A stretch of DNA of 36,368 nucleotides from Actinomycetes bacterium. GTDB taxonomy: Bacteria > Actinomycetota > Actinomycetes > Mycobacteriales > Jatrophihabitantaceae. Below are positions 16,188 through 23,242 of the stretch, piece after piece. Numbering within the stretch: the stretch's first letter is position 1; each line of letters starts with the position of its first letter. A model generated the notes under the pieces. That model did not search any database, was not told the DNA's origin, and worked only from the letters and a program-made list of their open reading frames with translations. Location: NCBI GenBank assembly GCA_009780925.1, contig WQZC01000004.1, forward strand, positions 1 through 36,368. The letters are read 5' to 3'. The translations under genes were made by a program, and so were the position numbers.

Positions 16188-17639
16188 TCACCGCCCAGCG
16201 AGTTTCTCGCGCAGCGCGGCCAGCGCCTCATCAGAGGCCAGGGTGCCGGTGTTCTCCGGCGCCTGGGATGAGTAGGACGTCGCCTCGCCGGCCTCGGCGG
16301 CCGCCTCGGCGTCCGCCCGGTGCGCCTCGTCGAGCTGCTTCTTGTGCGCCTCGAAGCGGGACCGCGCCTCGGCGTAACGCTGCTCCCACGCCTCGCGCTG
16401 CTCGTCGAAGCCGGGCAGCCATTCCTGCGTCTCCGGGTCGAAGCCCTCGGGGTAGATGTAGTTGCCCCGCTCGTCGTACTGCGCTTCCATCCCGTACTGC
16501 GCCGGGTCGAAGGCGTCCTCGGTCAGCTGGCCCTCGTTGGCCTGCTTGAGCGACAGCGAAATCCGGCGCCGCTCCAGGTCGATGTCGATGACCTTGACCA
16601 TCAGCTCGTCGCCGACCTGAACCACCTGCTCGGGAATCTCGACGTGCCGCTCGGCCAGCTCGGAGATGTGCACCAGGCCCTCGATGCCGTCCTGAACGCG
16701 GACGAAGGAGCCGAACGGCACCAGCTTGGTGACCTTGCCGGGCACGACCTGGCCGATCTGGTGGGTGCGGGCGAAGTGCCGCCACGGGTCCTCCTGCGTC
16801 GCCTTCAGCGACAGCGAGACCCGCTCGCGCTCCATGTCGATGTCCAGCACCTCGACGGTGACTTCCTGGCCGACCTCGACAACCTCGTTCGGGTGGTCGA
16901 TGTGCTTCCAGGACAGCTCTGAGACGTGCACCAGGCCGTCCACCCCGCCCAGGTCGACGAACGCGCCGAAGTTGACGATGGAGGAGATCACGCCGTTGCG
17001 GACCTGGCCCTTGGCGAGCTTGTTGAGGAACGCGCTGCGCACCTCGGACTGGGTCTGCTCCAGCCAAGCCCGCCGGGACAGCACCACGTTGTTGCGGTTC
17101 TTGTCCAGCTCAATGATCTTGGCTTCGAGGGTCTTGCCGACATACGGCTGCAGGTCGCGCACGCGGCGCATCTCGACCAGCGACGCGGGCAAGAACCCGC
17201 GCAACCCGATGTCCAGGATCAGCCCGCCCTTGACGACCTCGATCACGGAGCCCTCGACGACCTCGTCGGCTTCCTTCTTGGCCTCGATCGTGCCCCAGGC
17301 CCGCTCGTACTGAGCGCGCTTCTTGGACAGGATCAGCCGGCCCTCCTTGTCCTCCTTCTGCAGGACCAGGGCCTCGACGTGATCGCCGACCGTGACGACC
17401 TCACTGGGGTCGACGTCGTGCTTGATGGACAGTTCGCGGGAGGGGATCACGCCCTCCGTCTTGTACCCGATGTCGAGCAGGACCTCGTCCCGGTCGACTT
17501 TCACGATGGTGCCTTCGACGATGTCGCCGTCATTGAAATACTTGATGGTTTGGTCGATGGCGGCGAGGAAGTCCTCAGCCGACCCGATGTCGTTGATCGC
17601 GACTTGTGGGGTGGTCGGCGATTGCACGGTGGACGTCAT
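16188..17639 (-). CDS. rpsA: 30S ribosomal protein S1
   Basis: Ribosomal protein S1 binds mRNA on the small subunit and aids translation start. The 483-residue protein has four S1 RNA-binding repeats: about residues 38-105 (GDIVEGTIVKVDRDEVLLDIGYKTEGVIP), 125-190, 208-280 (GAFVDLGGVDGLVHVSELSW) and 295-365 (GSFVRVQDGIEGLVHISELAE). An acidic, Glu/Ala-rich tail follows, as in other actinobacteria (four repeats, about 480 residues). I chose the ATG at 17639; the longer frame adds non-conserved residues. A strong promoter lies at 17806-17835 and gives a leader of about 160 nt. Confidence 0.97.
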   Translation of the reverse strand: MTSTVQSPTTPQVAINDIGSAEDFLAAIDQTIKYFNDGDIVEGTIVKVDRDEVLLDIGYKTEGVIPSRELSIKHDVDPSEVVTVGDHVEALVLQKEDKEGRLILSKKRAQYERAWGTIEAKKEADEVVEGSVIEVVKGGLILDIGLRGFLPASLVEMRRVRDLQPYVGKTLEAKIIELDKNRNNVVLSRRAWLEQTQSEVRSAFLNKLAKGQVRNGVISSIVNFGAFVDLGGVDGLVHVSELSWKHIDHPNEVVEVGQEVTVEVLDIDMERERVSLSLKATQEDPWRHFARTHQIGQVVPGKVTKLVPFGSFVRVQDGIEGLVHISELAERHVEIPEQVVQVGDELMVKVIDIDLERRRISLSLKQANEGQLTEDAFDPAQYGMEAQYDERGNYIYPEGFDPETQEWLPGFDEQREAWEQRYAEARSRFEAHKKQLDEAHRADAEAAAEAGEATSYSSQAPENTGTLASDEALAALREKLAGR

Positions 17640-17805
17640 GTAGTGGTGGGTTCCAAAGCTAGTGGCGGGGCGGCCCAGGACCCGTTTCGCCACCACGTGA
17701 TCGGCACCGCCGCCAACCGGGTCCGGCGGCGAGCGAACGGAAAACGTATGCGACGAGCGCGGCCTGCTCCCTGTTGAGGCGCGCAGACCCTGAAACGCAA
17801 CACTT

Positions 17806-17835
17806 AGAATACGGAACCGGCGCTTTCCCGGTCAA
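17806..17835 (-). promoter_or_regulatory. Probable rpsA promoter
   Basis: On the minus strand TTGACC (17830-17835) and TATTCT (17806-17811) are 18 bp apart, a good housekeeping-type promoter. The start would fall near 17799, leaving a leader of about 160 nt before rpsA, long enough for regulation of S1 synthesis. The rest of 17640-17976 shows nothing else. Confidence 0.55.
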
Positions 17836-17976
17836 CATGGGGCCGGCCCACTGGGCAATAGGGCCAATCCCGGCGCCAGCGTGGAACCCGCTGCGGGGCC
17901 TGGGAAGCGCGCCTCCCGGCTGGCGCGCTACGTTTGCGAACCATGCGAACCCGGCCGAGTCAAACCGCGCGGATGC

Positions 17977-18112
17977 GGGCGAGCCATCGCCGTGGGCGAG
18001 CCATCGCCGTGGGCGAGCCATCGCCGTGGGCGAGCCATCGCCGTGGGCGAGCCAACGCTGTGGGCCAGCCTATGACCCGGGCGAGCCGATGACCCGGGCG
18101 AGCCGATGAGCG
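17977..18112 (+). repeat. 17-bp tandem repeat array reaching the methyltransferase start codon
   Basis: Eight head-to-tail 17-bp units. Units 1-4 (17977-18044) are identical, GGGCGAGCCATCGCCGT. Unit 5 has two changes, and units 6-8 (18062-18112) become GGGCGAGCCGATGACCC-like. The last unit contains the ATG at 18106. Each unit carries a GGGCGAG that could serve as a weak ribosome site. Confidence 0.9.
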
Positions 18113-18900
18113 CCGCGGGTCGGCGTGCCGTGACCAGTGACGCCGCGGTGCGGGCCAACCGCGGCTGGTGGGACGGCGACGCCGACGCCTACCACGCCGA
18201 GCACGGCGCGTTCCTCGGCGACGCGGACTTCGTGTGGTGCCCGGAGCGACTGCGCGAGGCGGATGCCCGGCTGCTCGGCGAAGTGCGCGGCCGCCGACTT
18301 CTCGAGGTTGGCTGCGGCGGGGCGATGTGTTCGCGCTGGCTGGCGGGCGAGGGCGCGCGGCCGGTCGCGATCGACCTGTCCGCCGGGATGCTGCGGCACG
18401 CGCGCGCGGGCGCGGCGCGCACCGGGGTGGCCGTGCCGCTGGTGCAGGCCGACGCGCAGCATCTGCCGTTCGCCGCGGGCTCCTTCGACCTCGCGTTCAC
18501 CGCGTTCGGCGCGGTGCCGTTCGTCACCGACTCAGCCGCCGTGATGCGCGAGGTCGCCCGGGTGCTTCGGCCCGGCGGCCGCTGGGTGTTCGCCACCACC
18601 CATCCCACCCGGTGGGCGTTCCCCGACGATCCCGGGCCTGCCGGGCTCACTGCGACCATGTCCTACTTCGACCGCAGCCCATACGTCGAGCACGGCGACG
18701 ACGGCGCGCCCAGCTACGTCGAGCAGCACCGGACCCTCGGCGACCGCGTCCGGGAGATCGTCGCGGCCGGGTTCGCGTTGGTCGATCTGATCGAACCGGA
18801 GTGGCCGGCCGAGCTGACCGCCGAGTGGGGCCAGTGGTCGCCGCGCCGGGGCGCGATCCTGCCCGGAACCGCCATCTACGTGTGCCAGCTGCCCGGCTGA
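18106..18900 (+). CDS. Class I SAM-dependent methyltransferase
   Basis: This 264-residue protein has the Rossmann methyltransferase motifs: LLEVGCGGAMCSRWLA (motif I, about residues 66-82), VAIDLSAGML (motif II), FDLAFTAFGAVPFV (motif IV) and LRPGGRWVFATTHP (post motif). The N-terminal NRGWWDGDADAYHAEHGAFLG segment is typical of an actinobacterial subgroup with unknown substrate. The ATG at 18106 lies inside the 17-bp tandem array; the GTG at 18130 (VTSDAAVRANRGWW) is a reasonable alternative start. The gene is divergent from rpsA and convergent with polA. Confidence 0.88.
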   Translation: MSAAGRRAVTSDAAVRANRGWWDGDADAYHAEHGAFLGDADFVWCPERLREADARLLGEVRGRRLLEVGCGGAMCSRWLAGEGARPVAIDLSAGMLRHARAGAARTGVAVPLVQADAQHLPFAAGSFDLAFTAFGAVPFVTDSAAVMREVARVLRPGGRWVFATTHPTRWAFPDDPGPAGLTATMSYFDRSPYVEHGDDGAPSYVEQHRTLGDRVREIVAAGFALVDLIEPEWPAELTAEWGQWSPRRGAILPGTAIYVCQLPG

Positions 18901-18957
18901 GCCGCAACCCGGCCGCCCCGCTCGCCGCAGCCCGTCCCGCGCATGGCCGGCGCGCCG

Positions 18958-21636
18958 TCAGTGCGCGGCGTCGTGCCAGGTCGCGCCGACACCGACGGAA
19001 ACCTCTAGCGGCACGTCCAGTTCGAACGCGGTGCCCATCTCCCGGCGGACCAGCGCCTCGACCGACTCGCGCTCCCCCGGCGCCACCTCCAGCACCAGCT
19101 CGTCGTGCACTTGCAGCAGCAGCCGCGTGCGCGACCCGGCGGCGTCCAGCGCCCGGCTCACCCCGAGCATCGCGACCTTGATGATGTCCGCGGCGCTGCC
19201 CTGGATCGGCGCGTTGAGCGCCATCCGCTCGGCCATCTCGCGGCGCTGGCGGTTGTCCGAGGTCAAGTCGGGCAGGTACCGGCGCCGCCCCATGATCGTC
19301 TCGGTGTAGCCGGTGTGCCGCGCCTGCTCCACCACGGATTGCAGATAGTCACGCACCCCGCCGAACCGGGCGAAATAGGCGTCCATCTGGCCGCGCGCCT
19401 CATCCGGGGAGATCTTCAGCTGCTGCGCCAGGCCGAACGCGGACAACCCGTACACCAGGCCGTAGGACATCGCCTTGACCCGTCGGCGCAGCTCAGGGTC
19501 GACCTGGTCGGGCGGGACGTCGAAAGCGCGCGCGGCGACGAAGGTGTGCAGGTCCTCGCCGGTGCTGTATGCCTCGATCAGCCCGGCGTCGCGCGACAGG
19601 TGCGCCATGATCCGCATCTCGATCTGGCTGTAGTCGGCGGTTAGCAGCGTCTCGAACCCGGCGCCGACCACGAACGCCTCGCGGATCCGCCGGCCCTCGA
19701 CAGTGCGCACCGGGATGTTTTGCAAGTTGGGGTCGGTCGAGGACAGCCGGCCGGTGGCCGCGATCGTCTGGTTGAACGTGGTGTGGATCCGCCCGCCGTC
19801 GTCGATCAGCGGCAGCAGCGAGTCGACCACGGTTCGCAGCCGGGCGACCTCCCGGTGCCGCAGCAGGTGCTCCAGCACCGGGTGGCCGGTCTTGGCGAAC
19901 AAGTCGGCTAGCGCGTCGGCGTCGGTGGTGTAGCCGGTCTTGATCCGCTTGGTCTTGGGCAGGCCCAACTGGTCGAACAGGACCTCCTGCAGCTGCTTGG
20001 GCGAGCCCAAGTTGAACTGCCGGCCGACCGCGGCGCGCGCGTCGCGCTCGGCGTCGGCGACGGCACCGGCCAGGTCGGCGCGCAACGCCGCCAGCCGGTC
20101 GGCGTCAGCGGCGATGCCGACCGCCTCCATCTCGGTGAGCACGAACGTCAGCGGCAGCTCCAACTCGGCCAGCAGCCCAGTCGCGCCGCGACCGGCCAGG
20201 TCGGCGTCGAGGGCGTCGGCAAGGTCGCGGATGGCCTCGGCGCGGACCGTCTCGACCTGGGCCAACGCCTCCTCGGATTCCTCCAGTCCGCCGTCCAGGG
20301 TCAGTTGGCCGCTCGGCTCGGCGTCGGCGCGCAGCTCGCGGCGCAGGTAGCGCAACGACAGGTCGCCCAGATCGAAGGAGCGCTGCCCGGGCAGCGCCAG
20401 GTAGGCCGCCAGCTGGGTGTCGCTGGTGACCCCGGCGAGCGCCCAGCCGTGCTGGCGCAGCGCCAGCAGCGGCCCTTTCACGTCATGCGCCGCTTTCGGG
20501 ACCGCTGGGTCGGCCAGCCAGTCGGCCAGCGCGCGCTCGTCGCCGGCGCCCAGTTGCTCGGGCGCCACGAACGCCCCGGCTCCGTCGGCGGCGGCCAGCG
20601 CCACCCCGGTCAGCGCGCCGCCGCCGCGCCCCCAATGTCCCCGGAAGGCGACGCCGACCCGGCGGCCATCGCGCGCGTGCGCGGCCAGCCAAGGCGCCAC
20701 CTCCCCGTCGCCGAGGCGCGTGGCGGCCACCGTGAAGCCGGATTCCGCTTCCGGCTCGGCGGACGCCAGCTGCGCGAACAGCCGGTCCCGCAACACCCGG
20801 AATTGCAGATTGTCGAACAGGGTGTGCACCTCGTCGCGGTCCCAGGGCTGACGCGCGAGATCGTCGACGCTCACCTCGAGCGGAACGTCACGCACCAGTT
20901 CGGTCAGCTGCCGGTTGCGGATCACCGACGCCAGGTTCGCGCGCAGCGCCTCTCCCACCTTGCCCTTCACCGCGCCCACACCGGCGACCAGGGCGTCGAA
21001 GGAGCCGAACTCGCGCACCCACTTGGCGGCGGTCTTCTCCCCCACCCCGGGGATGCCGGGCAGGTTGTCGCTCGGGTCGCCGCGCAGCGCGGCGAAGTCC
21101 GGGTACTGCGCCGGGGTCAGCCCGTAGCGGGCCATCACCTCCTCGGGGGTGAAGCGGATCAGGTCGCTGACGCCTTTGCGCGGGAAGAGCACCGTCACTT
21201 GGTCGTTGACCAGTTGCAGGCAGTCCCGGTCGCCGGTGGTGATCAGCACCGGCAGTCCCGCGGCGGTGGCCCGCGCGGTGACCGTGGCGAGCAGGTCGTC
21301 GGCCTCGAACCCCTCCCGTTTCAGCGCCGGGATGCGCAGCGCGGCCAGCACCTGCTCGATCAGCGAGACCTGGCCGACGAACTCCTCCGGGGTCTCGCGC
21401 CGACCCGCCTTGTACTCGCTGTACGCGTCATTGCGGAACGTCTTTCGGGACACGTCGAACGCGACCGCCACATGGGTGGGCTCCTCGGCGCGCAACAGGT
21501 TGATCAACATCGAGGTGAAGCCGTATACGGCGTTGGTCGGCTGACCCGTCGTGGTGGCCATCTCGACCTCGCGCAGGGCGTAGAACGCCCGGTAGGCCAA
21601 CGAATGCCCATCTAGTAGAAGCAGGCGAGGACTCAC
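18958..21636 (-). CDS. polA: DNA polymerase I
   Basis: This protein handles repair and Okazaki-fragment processing. The 892 residues contain a 5'-3' exonuclease/flap domain (LLLLDGHSLAYRAFYAL, GDRDCLQLV, PGVGEKTA). A degenerate 3'-5' exonuclease-like domain lacking the usual acidic residues follows, as is normal in actinobacteria. The family A polymerase domain is last (DYSQIEMRIMAHLS motif A, RRVKAMSYGLVYGLSAFG O-helix, QVHDELVLE motif C). I chose the GTG at 21636 since homology begins at once and a TACACT -10 box lies seven bases upstream. A TTG at 21666 would lie upstream of that box. Confidence 0.97.
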   Translation of the reverse strand: MSPRLLLLDGHSLAYRAFYALREVEMATTTGQPTNAVYGFTSMLINLLRAEEPTHVAVAFDVSRKTFRNDAYSEYKAGRRETPEEFVGQVSLIEQVLAALRIPALKREGFEADDLLATVTARATAAGLPVLITTGDRDCLQLVNDQVTVLFPRKGVSDLIRFTPEEVMARYGLTPAQYPDFAALRGDPSDNLPGIPGVGEKTAAKWVREFGSFDALVAGVGAVKGKVGEALRANLASVIRNRQLTELVRDVPLEVSVDDLARQPWDRDEVHTLFDNLQFRVLRDRLFAQLASAEPEAESGFTVAATRLGDGEVAPWLAAHARDGRRVGVAFRGHWGRGGGALTGVALAAADGAGAFVAPEQLGAGDERALADWLADPAVPKAAHDVKGPLLALRQHGWALAGVTSDTQLAAYLALPGQRSFDLGDLSLRYLRRELRADAEPSGQLTLDGGLEESEEALAQVETVRAEAIRDLADALDADLAGRGATGLLAELELPLTFVLTEMEAVGIAADADRLAALRADLAGAVADAERDARAAVGRQFNLGSPKQLQEVLFDQLGLPKTKRIKTGYTTDADALADLFAKTGHPVLEHLLRHREVARLRTVVDSLLPLIDDGGRIHTTFNQTIAATGRLSSTDPNLQNIPVRTVEGRRIREAFVVGAGFETLLTADYSQIEMRIMAHLSRDAGLIEAYSTGEDLHTFVAARAFDVPPDQVDPELRRRVKAMSYGLVYGLSAFGLAQQLKISPDEARGQMDAYFARFGGVRDYLQSVVEQARHTGYTETIMGRRRYLPDLTSDNRQRREMAERMALNAPIQGSAADIIKVAMLGVSRALDAAGSRTRLLLQVHDELVLEVAPGERESVEALVRREMGTAFELDVPLEVSVGVGATWHDAAH

Positions 21637-21643
21637 ATTCGCG

Positions 21644-21649
21644 AGTGTA
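21644..21649 (-). promoter_or_regulatory. -10 box of polA (leaderless)
   Basis: TACACT on the minus strand is seven bases before the polA GTG, so the transcript should start at the start codon. There is no ribosome site in this gap, which supports a leaderless message. Confidence 0.45.
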
Positions 21650-21735
21650 GGCGCCGGCCCCGACAAGTTCGGCGGCTCGCGGCCCGCGCGGGCGCGGTTC
21701 GGGGTGCCGCGCGGGCGCGGCGCGGGACGGCACGC

Positions 21736-22335
21736 TCAGGCGCCGCGACGAATCGGCCGCGTGACCAGCCGGGGCCGTGACTCACGCCCCCGGGTGCGCC
21801 GCAGCGCGGCCACCCGATCCGCAGGCTCGGCCATGCCCAGGGAGCGGCGCAGCACCGCGGTGGGCGCCACCCGGCGCACCACCAGCGGCGCGAAACCAAG
21901 CCGGGCGAAGTAGCGGTTAACTTCCCGCGAGCCGGCGATGGCGCTGACCATCACGTAGTCGATTTCCCTCGCCGCGGCGGCCTGCACCGCTGCGGCGAGC
22001 AGCGTGCGCGCCACGCCGCGCCGCCGGTGCCCAGGCGACACCGCCAGGTGCGTGACGCTGATGACCGGGGTGGCGGTGAGCGCGGCCACCTCGTCCTCGC
22101 CGAGCACGATCAGGCCGGCCAACTCACCGGACCCCTCCTCCAGCGCGACCAGGACGGTGCGCCCCGGGTCCGCGATGATCTCGGCGAGCCGGCACGGCAG
22201 GGCGGCCTCGGACTCGGCGCGCAACCGGCGCGCGCGCGGCGAAGTGGGCCAAAGGTCGGTCGCGCCCACCAGTTCCACCAGCGCGGCGACATCGGCCGCC
22301 TCGGCGGGACGTACCTTGACGTGACTACGTGACAC
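21736..22335 (-). CDS. GNAT-family N-acetyltransferase
   Basis: This 199-residue acetyl-CoA-dependent transferase starts VSRSHVKVRPAEAADVAAL. The acetyl-CoA loop is about residues 112-120 (VSPGHRRRGVARTLL, the Q/RxxGxG/A motif) and is followed by the NRYFARLGF segment common to GNAT motif B. The basic C-terminal tail is not conserved. The acceptor is unknown. The GTG at 22335 is well supported by GGAGAG five bases upstream. It lies 83 bp downstream of the ANTAR regulator and may share its transcript. Confidence 0.88.
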   Translation of the reverse strand: MSRSHVKVRPAEAADVAALVELVGATDLWPTSPRARRLRAESEAALPCRLAEIIADPGRTVLVALEEGSGELAGLIVLGEDEVAALTATPVISVTHLAVSPGHRRRGVARTLLAAAVQAAAAREIDYVMVSAIAGSREVNRYFARLGFAPLVVRRVAPTAVLRRSLGMAEPADRVAALRRTRGRESRPRLVTRPIRRGA

Positions 22336-22418
22336 GTGTGCTCTCCAATGAATCACCGTTGACACGCGAGCGACTGGCACGCGGGGACCACCCGACCCTA
22401 GCGGAGCGCTCCAGCGCG

Positions 22419-23042
22419 CTACGCCGAGGCCGCCCCGTCCCCTTGCAGCACCAGCTCGGCGACCGCGCGCATCGAGGTCCGGTGGTCCATCGCCGCGCGT
22501 TGGATCCACCGGAACGCCTCCGGCTCGCTCATTCCGTGCGCCAACATCAGCGCTCCCTTGGCCCGTTCGATGAGCTTGCGGGCCTCCAACCGCTCCTGCA
22601 ACCCGCTTACCTCGTCCTCGAGCGCCTTGATCTCCGCGAAGCGGGCCATGGCCATCTCTATCGCCGGCACCAGGTCGCTCTTTTGGAACGGCTTGACCAA
22701 GTACGCCATCGCGCCGGCGTCCCGGGCCCGCTCCACCAACTCCCGCTGGCTGAACGCGGTGAGCATGATGACCGGCGCGATGCGCTCGCCGGCGATCTTC
22801 GCCGCCGCGCTGATGCCGTCCAGCTTCGGCATCTTGATGTCGCAGATAACCAAGTCCGGCCGCGTCTCGAAGGCCAGCGCGATGGCTTGCTCGCCATCGG
22901 CCGCCTCGCCGACTATCTGATGCCCTTCCTCGACCAGCATCTCGCTCAGGTCCAGCCGGATCAGCGCCTCGTCCTCGGCGATCAGCACCCGCAGCGGGGT
23001 CGGCGCGTCCGCGCGCCTAGTCGATGTCGCCACCGCCGCCAT
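22419..23042 (-). CDS. pdtaR: ANTAR-domain response regulator (PdtaR-like)
   Basis: This two-component regulator acts on RNA. Residues of about 20-135 are a receiver domain (IAEDEALIRLDL, phospho-acceptor Asp in VICDIKMP, Lys in YLVKPF). A coiled-coil helix then leads to the ANTAR domain (ERAKGALMLAHGMSEPEAFRWIQRAAM), which binds twin hairpins to prevent termination. Length and order match PdtaR of mycobacteria, as does its closeness to polA. The partner histidine kinase is not in the window. The ATG at 23042 has a GGAGGGG ribosome site; the longer frame is Arg-rich and non-conserved. Confidence 0.93.
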   Translation of the reverse strand: MAAVATSTRRADAPTPLRVLIAEDEALIRLDLSEMLVEEGHQIVGEAADGEQAIALAFETRPDLVICDIKMPKLDGISAAAKIAGERIAPVIMLTAFSQRELVERARDAGAMAYLVKPFQKSDLVPAIEMAMARFAEIKALEDEVSGLQERLEARKLIERAKGALMLAHGMSEPEAFRWIQRAAMDHRTSMRAVAELVLQGDGAASA

Positions 23043-23066
23043 CACCCCTCCGGCTCGTTCGCGGGC

Positions 23067-23102
23067 GCAGCGAGGGATCCCTGCGCTGCGAGGCACAGCG
23101 TA
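23067..23102 (-). promoter_or_regulatory. pdtaR leader hairpin and candidate -10
   Basis: TACGCT (23097-23102, minus strand) is a possible -10. Between it and the start codon GCAGCG/CGCTGC arms (23067-23072, 23084-23089) enclose the palindrome AGGGATCCCT. A leader hairpin in front of an RNA-binding antiterminator gene could be autoregulatory. It does not show the hexaloop pair known for ANTAR targets. Confidence 0.3.
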
Positions 23103-23165
23103 TCGCCGGGTACCATCACCTCTGCCACGCGCACCGCGGCCCGCCGCTGCGGCGCGAGTCGGCAC

Positions 23166-23242
23166 GCCCCTGTATCCCAACTGGCAGAGGAAGCGGATTC
23201 AAAACCCGCCCAGTGAGGGTTCGACTCCCTCCGGGGGTACCA
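23166..23242 (+). tRNA. tRNA-Leu(CAA), short variable loop, CCA encoded
   Basis: Acceptor GCCCCTG pairs with CGGGGGT, anticodon arm GCGGA-TTCAAAA-CCCGC (anticodon CAA), T arm GAGGG-TTCGACT-CCCTC, discriminator A, encoded CCA at 23240-23242. The variable region is only CCAGT (5 nt), whereas tRNA-Leu normally has a long variable arm, so identity rests on the anticodon. The D stem and the top of the anticodon stem have mismatches. It marks the left border of the mobile element, and the serine-recombinase frame ends in its anticodon loop on the other strand. Confidence 0.85.

Noticed and set aside
17977-18112. CRISPR array
   Set aside because: The units are contiguous 17-bp tandem copies without spacers and no cas gene is present.
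20305-21615. 436-codon plus-strand frame opposite polA
   Set aside because: Low-complexity Arg/Gly/Gln-rich translation without motifs, antisense to DNA polymerase I.
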